From CAYORM01 sp964406375 (GTDB taxonomy: Bacteria > Pseudomonadota > Alphaproteobacteria > DSM-16000 > Inquilinaceae): a stretch of 36,684 nt of DNA. Below are positions 31,423-36,684 of the stretch, in pieces. The stretch lies in assembly GCA_964406375.1 (NCBI GenBank), contig CAYORM010000026.1, forward strand, positions 1-36,684, in the 5' to 3' direction. The notes below the pieces were generated by a model. The model was not told where the DNA came from, ran no database searches, and saw only the letters and a program-made list of their open reading frames with translations. The position numbers were made by a program, and so were the translations under genes. Each line of letters opens with the position of its first letter. The first letter of the stretch is position 1.

Positions 31423-32757
31423 TCAGTCGGCGGCCAGGGCCTCCATGCCGGCCTTGGCCTGGGCCAGCCCCTCCTCGATCGAGATCTGCCCCGCCCAGAC
31501 CGCGGAGAAGGCCTGCGCGATCGCCTCATACATCGGCACCGCCTCGGCCGCCGTGCCGCCATTCACGACGAAGCCATAGGCATCGGCATATTCCCCGACC
31601 AGCGGGAATTCCGGACGGGTGTCGGCCATGCCGGCGAGCACCGAAGGCACCGGCGGCGTGCCGCCGGCACGGGCGTAGATCTCCATTGCCTCCTCCGAAG
31701 CGAGCCACGCCAGGAAGGCGCCCGCCTCGTCCTTGTTCTGCGAGGCGGCGTTCATGCCGATGCCGAGCGAGTGGACATGGGTGCGATGTCCCTCGGAGCC
31801 CGCCGGCATCGGTGCAACGCCCACCTTACCGGCGGTGTCGGGGAACTCACTGGCCGAGTTGACCATGTTGAAGGCCGCGTTCCACTGCAGCATCGTCGCG
31901 GCCCGCCCCGTGCCGAAGGCGGCATTGGTCTCGGGGAACTCGTAGCTAAGGCTGCCGGGCGGTGTGGCGCCGGCCTCCAGGATCGTCTGGTAGATCTCGA
32001 GCCCGCGCCGTCCGGCATCGCCGTCGATGGTCACGGCGCCCGCATCATCCATCCAGTCGCCGCCATTGGATACCAGGGTGCTCTGCCAGATCATGATGTT
32101 GAAGATCAGGTTCATCATCTGGAGCGCCGTTCCGTACTGCGTCGGCGAGTCCGGGTTCAGCGCCTGGGTGAAGAACAGGCTGGTCGCGATGTAGTCGTCC
32201 CAGGTCCAATCAGCCGGATCCTTCGGATCCATCGCTGTGCCGAGATGCTCCGCGCTGATCGCGCGATAGGTCTCCTGCCAGGTGGGATCGGAAAGCAACT
32301 GCTCGATCAGATCCGTACGATAATAGAGGAAGTGCAGGCTGATGTCGGTCGGCACGCCGTAGACCGCGCCATCGGCCGAGAGGCTGTCGAGGGCGACCGG
32401 AGCGAAGATCTCGGCCACTCCCGGATCGAGATAGGCATCGAGCGGCTCGAGGAAGGGTGCATAGCGGCCAAGCGTATAGGTGGTGACGAGCGCCAGATCG
32501 AACTCGGTCGAACCGGCCGCGAGATCGGCGATCTCTTTGTCGAAATAGCCCTGGCGGCTGAACAGCAGCTGCTCGACCTCGAATCCCGCCTCAGCCCCCG
32601 GACCGGCGTTGAAGGCATCGATCACCTGCTGCATCGCCTCGCTTTCCGGGCCCGGCCAGAACAGCAGGGTGACATCGGCTCGGGCGGTCCCCGCCCCGCC
32701 AAGTCCGATGGCGGCGGCCGTGCAGGCGATCGCCGTCGAAATGCGGAAACTGCGCAT
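31423..32757 (-). CDS. CUT1 ABC transporter extracellular solute-binding protein, nan operon
   Basis: This 444-residue periplasmic binding protein has a signal peptide (MRSFRISTAIACTAAAIGLG...ARA). Family-1 solute-binding fold pieces are DVTLLFWPGPESEAMQQVID, FDLALVTTYTLGRYAPFLEP, LSADGAVYGVPTDISLHFLY, GRAATMLQWNAAFNMVN and EAGAFLAWLASEEAMEIY. The ATG has AGGGAGG about 8 bases upstream. It lies between nanE and the two permeases, so its ligand is probably free ManNAc or a related amino sugar. It is diverged from the other CUT1 binding protein at 23272-24711. Confidence 0.93.
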   Translation of the reverse strand: MRSFRISTAIACTAAAIGLGGAGTARADVTLLFWPGPESEAMQQVIDAFNAGPGAEAGFEVEQLLFSRQGYFDKEIADLAAGSTEFDLALVTTYTLGRYAPFLEPLDAYLDPGVAEIFAPVALDSLSADGAVYGVPTDISLHFLYYRTDLIEQLLSDPTWQETYRAISAEHLGTAMDPKDPADWTWDDYIATSLFFTQALNPDSPTQYGTALQMMNLIFNIMIWQSTLVSNGGDWMDDAGAVTIDGDAGRRGLEIYQTILEAGATPPGSLSYEFPETNAAFGTGRAATMLQWNAAFNMVNSASEFPDTAGKVGVAPMPAGSEGHRTHVHSLGIGMNAASQNKDEAGAFLAWLASEEAMEIYARAGGTPPVPSVLAGMADTRPEFPLVGEYADAYGFVVNGGTAAEAVPMYEAIAQAFSAVWAGQISIEEGLAQAKAGMEALAAD

Positions 32758-32784
32758 GTCCTGTACCTCCCTCTGGCGTGAACG

Positions 32785-33480
32785 CTAGCCGTCCTGCGCG
32801 CGCCGCCCGGCACGTGCGGCGATCGCCGCACGGAACCAGCCGGTCACGTGCTCCGGACGGGTGATTGCGGAGCCAACGACGACCGCATGGGCGCCGGCGT
32901 CGATCGCCGCGGCGGCATCGGCCGGCGTCCGAATGTTGCCCTCGGCGATGACCGGCACGGTGAGATGCCGCGCCAGCATGCGGACGAGATCGATGTCCGG
33001 GGTCGGCCGGTCGCGGCTCGCCTCGGTATAGCCCGACAGGGTCGTCGCGACGGCATCGGCCCCGGCGGCGACGGCAGCCACCCCTTCCTCGAAGGTTGCG
33101 ACGTCGCCGAGCACGACCAGCCCCCGGCCATGCGCGTGGCGGATGAGATCCTCGACCGGAGCCGGCCGCTCGCGCGCGGTGGCGTCGATGGCGACGATGT
33201 CTGCACCGGCATCGGCCACCGCGTCGATCGCAGCGGAAGTGCCGGTGATCCAGGCGGAGATCGGACCGAACGGCGCCTTGATGAGCCCGATGACCGGCAG
33301 ATCGGTGACCGCCCGCACGGCCGCGATGTCGGCCGCCCCCTCGATGCGCAGTGCCGTGGCCCCGCCGGCGATCGCCGCGAGCGCGAAGCGCGCCACGATA
33401 TCTGGCTGATCGAGCGGCCCGTTGGCGACCGGCTGGACCGAGACAACGAGGCCACCATGCGGCAGCGGAAAGGCGACCAT
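32785..33480 (-). CDS. nanE: Putative N-acetylmannosamine-6-phosphate 2-epimerase
   Basis: This TIM-barrel epimerase of about 231 residues converts ManNAc-6-P into GlcNAc-6-P, feeding amino-sugar catabolism. NanE blocks are HGGLVVSVQPVANGPLD at the N-terminus, ALAAIAGGATALRIEG, DLPVIGLIKAPFG, ADIVAIDATARERP, VLGDVATFEEGVAAVAAGAD, ATTLSGYTEASRDRPTPDIDL, VPVIAEGNIRTPADAAAAID and GAHAVVVGSAITRPEHVTGWF. Two ATGs are adjacent (33483 and 33480); 33480 has the better spacing to GGAGG. It is the first gene of the nan operon, behind a TTGACA-containing promoter. It is divergent from the TetR gene. Confidence 0.94.
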   Translation of the reverse strand: MVAFPLPHGGLVVSVQPVANGPLDQPDIVARFALAAIAGGATALRIEGAADIAAVRAVTDLPVIGLIKAPFGPISAWITGTSAAIDAVADAGADIVAIDATARERPAPVEDLIRHAHGRGLVVLGDVATFEEGVAAVAAGADAVATTLSGYTEASRDRPTPDIDLVRMLARHLTVPVIAEGNIRTPADAAAAIDAGAHAVVVGSAITRPEHVTGWFRAAIAARAGRRAQDG

Positions 33481-33501
33481 CATCCCTCCGTCGACTGACC
33501 C

Positions 33502-33534
33502 TATGATGAAAAATTCAATTCATATCCGTGTCAA
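33502..33534 (-). promoter_or_regulatory. Promoter/operator of the nanE operon
   Basis: On the minus strand a perfect TTGACA -35 box (33534-33529) is followed after 17 bases by TTTCAT (33511-33506). The spacer and -10 are strikingly AT-rich and contain ATGAA and TTCAT arms (33503-33525 region) that could bind the RpiR regulator of the operon. The -35 is clear, but the -10 assignment and operator are tentative. Confidence 0.5.
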
Positions 33535-33641
33535 TGGTGGAGATTTTCCGTCATGGACGGGCTGTCGCGGCGGCCGTAGAACGGTCCGGGTGCGATATCC
33601 GGCGTGGATGCGGCGCGCCGGACGGGGGGAGATGAAGAGCC

Positions 33642-34352
33642 GTGAGGGCGATGACGGCAGAGGCGATCGGGGCTCGGCCACCGGCGAAGGCTGCTTGCGC
33701 GCCCGAAACTTCGGGACGGCGTGCCGCGGCGCGCGAGGCCAAGCGGGCACGCATCCTCGAGGCCGCCCGTTCGGTCTTCCGCCGGCTGGGCTATGACGGC
33801 GCCAGCATGAACGACATCGCCGCCGAAGCCGGCGTGTCCAAGCCCACCCTCTACGTCTATTTCGACAACAAGGAAGCGCTGTTCGTCGCGCTGATCGAGG
33901 CGCTGAAGGACGGCCAGCCCGAGGTGACGATGCCGCTCGACCCGGCAGCGACGGATCCGCGGGCGGCGCTCATCGCCTTCGGATTGCGGCTGATGCGCAA
34001 GCTGGCCGATCCCGATCGCGTGGGGTTGCTGCGCATGGTCATCGGCGCCTGCGACAAGTTTCCGGAGATCGGCCGGATCGTCTATGAGGCCGGGCCGCGC
34101 TGCGGCATCGACCGGCTTATCGCATTCCTGTCGGCGCAGGAGGCGGCCGGCCGGCTGTCGGTCCCGGACAAGGAGATCGCAGCCTGGCAGCTCCTCGACC
34201 TCGTGCAGTCGCGCTGGGCGCGCTTCGTGCTGCTCAATGTCGGCACCGTGCCGGAAGAGGCGGCGCTGCGGCGCACGGTCGAGCAGGGTGTCGACGTCTT
34301 CCTGGCCGCCTATGGCCGGGGACCGTCCGGATCCGCCCGCAGCGCCCTATAG
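33642..34352 (+). CDS. TetR-family transcriptional regulator
   Basis: This 236-residue regulator has a TetR helix-turn-helix (REAKRARILEAARSVFRRLG, GASMNDIAAEAGVSKPTLYV, YFDNKEALFVALIEAL, residues about 30-90) and an all-helical C-terminal domain (LRMVIGACDKFPEIGRIVYE, AWQLLDLVQSRWARFVLL) of the AefR type often seen with efflux or envelope genes. Starts at GTG 33642 or ATG 33651 are both possible. It is divergent from nanE and convergent with the BcsN-like gene; the stops of the two convergent genes share the palindrome CTATAG. Its target is unknown. Confidence 0.92.
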   Translation: MRAMTAEAIGARPPAKAACAPETSGRRAAAREAKRARILEAARSVFRRLGYDGASMNDIAAEAGVSKPTLYVYFDNKEALFVALIEALKDGQPEVTMPLDPAATDPRAALIAFGLRLMRKLADPDRVGLLRMVIGACDKFPEIGRIVYEAGPRCGIDRLIAFLSAQEAAGRLSVPDKEIAAWQLLDLVQSRWARFVLLNVGTVPEEAALRRTVEQGVDVFLAAYGRGPSGSARSAL

Positions 34353-35018
34353 CGCGTCGAGGATGGAATCGAGCGTCCGCCGGTCGCCGCCCACGGTCAT
34401 CGCGCCGATGCCGAAGCTCCAGCGCCACCCGTCCATCAGCGCCAGCAGCGCATCGACGCTGCCATCCGGGCGGCAGAAGCGCAGCACCGCCGTCGCCGAT
34501 TCATAACCGAGCGGCACCCCCTGCCCCGTCAGCCGCTGCCAGGCAAGCACGCAGGTCGGGCCACCCACCGCCGTCGCCGGAACATAGGTATAAAGACCGT
34601 AGGCGTTGGCCGCTTCCTGCGGGATCGAGGCCGGCGCCAGATCGGGGAAGGCCTCTTTCAGCCGGTCCGGCAGCGTCTGGTCGGTGAAGCGGGCAGAGCG
34701 CGGCTCGGTGCCGGCATAGATCCGGATGTCGAGGCTGTTCTCGCCGGCGGTCAGCGTATCATTGGCAAAGACGACGCGCTGCTCGATGCTGGACGGTCCC
34801 CGCCGCTCCGACGCCTCGAGAACCAGCGGGCGCAGAACCGGGCCGAAATCGACGAGCAGCCGGTCGACCGGGATCTCCTGCCAGCGCGCATCACGGCCGG
34901 CGACCGCCGAGCTCTGCAGGAGCGGCATGTTGACGAGGTCCGCGCAGGCGCCGAGCAGGAGGAGGGCTGCGACGGGCACGAGGCGGGCGGCGCGACGCGC
35001 CGCCGAACGGAAGGTCAT
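34347..35018 (-). CDS. Lipoprotein, BcsN-like (cellulose biosynthesis accessory)
   Basis: This 223-residue protein has a lipoprotein signal (VPVAALLLLGAC, lipobox LGAC with Cys about residue 25). The mature region contains SSIEQRVVFANDTLTAGENS, LDIRIYAG, AYGLYTYVPATAVGGPTCVL and AWQRLTGQ. The pattern of an early SIEQ-R-VV-AN strand, GEN, and a late YG-Y..C..AWQR block agrees with what I recall of BcsN, an alphaproteobacterial cellulose-synthesis protein of unclear function. I could not verify this by search. It is coupled to the TPR gene (4-base gap, GAGGTGA Shine-Dalgarno). Confidence 0.6.
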   Translation of the reverse strand: MTFRSAARRAARLVPVAALLLLGACADLVNMPLLQSSAVAGRDARWQEIPVDRLLVDFGPVLRPLVLEASERRGPSSIEQRVVFANDTLTAGENSLDIRIYAGTEPRSARFTDQTLPDRLKEAFPDLAPASIPQEAANAYGLYTYVPATAVGGPTCVLAWQRLTGQGVPLGYESATAVLRFCRPDGSVDALLALMDGWRWSFGIGAMTVGGDRRTLDSILDAL

Positions 35019-35022
35019 CGCG

Positions 35023-36459
35023 TCACCTCAGCGCTTCGCGGACGACACGCAGCCCCTCACGCGATTCCGGCGTGCTGAGCGCATTGTCGAGGCGCAGGAA
35101 GACGTCTTGCGCCTCGGCATACCGCCTGATGTGGTAGAGTGCAAAACCGCGCAGAATCGAAAGGTCCCGCCGTTCCAGGGCAATCGTCTCGCGCGCTTCG
35201 AGCAGACGGACGGTCTCGAAGTAGTCCTCGCGCTGATAGGCTTCCGTCGCGCCCTGCGCGAGCGCCTCGGCGTAGACGTCCTGCCGCTGCTGTTCGGTCA
35301 GCTCGGCCGACCGGGCGAGCGTCACCGCCTCGGAGATCCGGCCGCGGCGCAGCAGCGCCAGCGACGCGCCGAAAGTCGCGTCACGGATCTGCTCCGGATC
35401 GCTGCTCTGTTCGCGGACGATGTCGAACATCATCCCCGCCTCGGTCGGCCGGGAGAGCTCGAACAGGCACCAGCCGCGCATCAGCGTATCGCCGAGCCCC
35501 CGGCGATCCGACCGGGTGAGCTCGAGGCAGCGGGCATAATCGCGGCCCTCATAGGCGGCGACGACGGAGCCACCGCCCCCGCCGCCACTGCCGGAGGACG
35601 ATGCGGAGGGACCACCGAGCCGGGTCGGCCGCGCCTCACCCGACGAGGGCGGCGATGAGGGCGCCGGGGCCCCGCCGGTCGCAGACGGCGCGGTCCGGGC
35701 CGGCGGGCTGCCGCGGCCGGCCTCGAGCTGCGCGCGGATCTCCGCGATCTCGGTCCGCTCGGCTTCGCCCACCGCCTTCGCCGCGGCCGCGGCATAGAGT
35801 GCCTCCATCTGTGCCGCGCTCAGATAGGCATCGGCCTTCTGAAGGGTCGCGATCCGTTCGGCCTGGTTGGGGCAGAGCTCGACGAGGCTGCCATAGAGCG
35901 AGGCCGCGCCGGCCGTGTCGCCGGTCTCGGCGAAGGCCTCGGCAGTGCGCCAGACATTGTCGACCCGCGCGCAGGTCAAGAGGTCCGGCTGCGACCGTCC
36001 GATCTCGATCACCGCCTGCCATTGCCGCGCTTCGCTGGCGGCAAGGAGGCGGGCCCGGGCTTCGGCGAGGTCGAGTTCACGCAGCAGTTCCGGCGACGGC
36101 GTATAACCCGGCACCTGGCGCTGCAGCTCGGCGATGCGGGCGCGCACCGCTGCGTGATCGCCGGTCCCGAACAGCGACCAGAGCGCGTTCTCGTCGACAG
36201 CCGGCCCGCCGAGCAGATCGGCCGGCGGCTGCCAGTTCGGGTCGATCGAGCGGAGTCGGCGGATCTCCGCCTCCACCCGCTCCATGTCGCCGATGGACAC
36301 GTAATAGCGCAGCGCGGCGGTATCGAGAGGGTCCGACGCGCCAGAGGCCGCCGGTGCTGCGGTGGATGGTGTGGACGGATCGGCCGGCTGGGCGCCGGCG
36401 GGAAGAGTGATCGCCGCGAGCAGCCCGGCCGCCAGGACAGTCGTTCTCAACCCAGACAT
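35023..36459 (-). CDS. Exported TPR-repeat protein, BcsK-like
   Basis: This 478-residue protein has a Sec signal peptide (MSGLRTTVLAAGLLAAITLPAGAQP) and a Pro/Ser/Ala-rich start. Helical TPR-like repeats (about residues 45-230) come next, followed by a low-complexity Pro/Ser/Gly linker with seven glycines (about 250-300) and further TPR repeats (YEGRDYARCLELTRSDRRGL, ALYHIRRYAEAQDVFLRLD) to the end. Periplasmic TPR proteins of this kind (BcsK) stand in for BcsC in alphaproteobacterial cellulose operons. It overlaps the upstream gene by 13 bases. The cellulose link rests on the two neighbours. Confidence 0.68.
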   Translation of the reverse strand: MSGLRTTVLAAGLLAAITLPAGAQPADPSTPSTAAPAASGASDPLDTAALRYYVSIGDMERVEAEIRRLRSIDPNWQPPADLLGGPAVDENALWSLFGTGDHAAVRARIAELQRQVPGYTPSPELLRELDLAEARARLLAASEARQWQAVIEIGRSQPDLLTCARVDNVWRTAEAFAETGDTAGAASLYGSLVELCPNQAERIATLQKADAYLSAAQMEALYAAAAAKAVGEAERTEIAEIRAQLEAGRGSPPARTAPSATGGAPAPSSPPSSGEARPTRLGGPSASSSGSGGGGGGSVVAAYEGRDYARCLELTRSDRRGLGDTLMRGWCLFELSRPTEAGMMFDIVREQSSDPEQIRDATFGASLALLRRGRISEAVTLARSAELTEQQRQDVYAEALAQGATEAYQREDYFETVRLLEARETIALERRDLSILRGFALYHIRRYAEAQDVFLRLDNALSTPESREGLRVVREALR

Positions 36460-36684
36460 GTCGCATACCTCTCGCGGGCGACAATGCGCGTCAACAGTGC
36501 CAGCGTCGCGGCGTAGTAGGAGCGCGTCGCATCGACCCGGGTGGGGGAGTAACCCGGCACGAGACCCCGGGCACAGGCCAGCAGCGCCGGCAGGTCGCGG
36601 TAACCCGGATCGTCGGACATCGAGACGATGAGCCCGTCCTCGGCCGAGATCTCCATCGGCAGGGTCCGTTGGCCTGCCTGCGCC
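36447..36684 (-). CDS. C-terminal fragment, probable GH8 endoglucanase (BcsZ/CelC-like), 5' end outside window
   Basis: The reading frame is open to the window edge and gives 78 residues, including MEISAEDGLIVSMSDDPGYR, DLPALLACARGLVPGYSPTR and SYYAATLALLTRIVARERYA, then CLG-stop. The SYYAATLALL segment resembles the last helix of GH8 cellulases, and position directly before a BcsK/BcsN-like pair fits celC/bcsZ of rhizobial cellulose operons. A fragment this short gives no catalytic residue, so the family call is moderate. Confidence 0.45.
   Translation of the reverse strand, partial: AQAGQRTLPMEISAEDGLIVSMSDDPGYRDLPALLACARGLVPGYSPTRVDATRSYYAATLALLTRIVARERYATCLG

Overview
The window is GC-rich (about 70 percent by eye), almost fully coding, and looks like an alphaproteobacterium, most likely of the order Hyphomicrobiales (Rhizobiales). 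The reasons are GGAAC-N16/17-CGTT-type promoters of the EcfG general stress sigma factor around a Ku/DUF892/DUF2934 cluster, a BcsN/BcsK-like cellulose accessory pair of the alphaproteobacterial type, and many ABC sugar-import operons. I see no rRNA, tRNA, CRISPR, insertion sequence or phage gene, and no gene-free stretch above 300 bases.

Layout. (1) 1-2843, plus strand: the C-terminal part of glycogen debranching enzyme GlgX, a LacI-family regulator and a RidA-like protein. (2) 2859-6261: a stress cluster with a DUF2934 protein, two unknown small proteins, Ku (non-homologous end joining), a DUF892/YciF-like ferritin-fold protein and a one-helix membrane protein. At least four start sites here carry EcfG-like promoters. 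(3) 6282-12394: a CUT2 (ribose-type) ABC importer on the minus strand, whose normally fused double ATPase is split into two overlapping genes, and a divergent beta-propeller lactonase.

(4) 12410-15956, minus strand: a SIS-domain protein, a PfkB kinase and a cytoplasmic gamma-glutamyltransferase-like enzyme. They lie behind a perfect 10-bp-arm palindrome and look like an independent unit; SIS plus PfkB recalls the FrlB/FrlD Amadori-product pathway. (5) 16092-27708, minus strand: a long operon led by a NanR-like GntR regulator, followed by an ABM-domain protein, a HpcH/HpaI aldolase, a D-2-hydroxyacid dehydrogenase, a complete CUT1 importer, a D-apionate-lactonase-like protein, an OtnK-family kinase and a PhyH dioxygenase. 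(6) 27827-33480, minus strand: nanE, a CUT1 binding protein and two permeases, an RpiR regulator and nanK. This is an N-acetylmannosamine (ManNAc) unit with neither a sialate lyase nor its own transport ATPase.

(7) 33642-36684: a TetR regulator on the plus strand, then on the minus strand a probable GH8 cellulase C-terminus, a BcsK-like TPR protein and a BcsN-like lipoprotein.

The central 22 kb reads as a carbohydrate-scavenging island with three importers, three kinds of sugar kinase and four regulators. The best leads are the nan-type unit without nanA beside a NanR-like regulator and a pyruvate-type aldolase, the missing ATPase that the neighbouring operon could supply, the split CUT2 ATPase, the SIS-PfkB-GGT unit with its own operator, and the EcfG-controlled Ku cluster.
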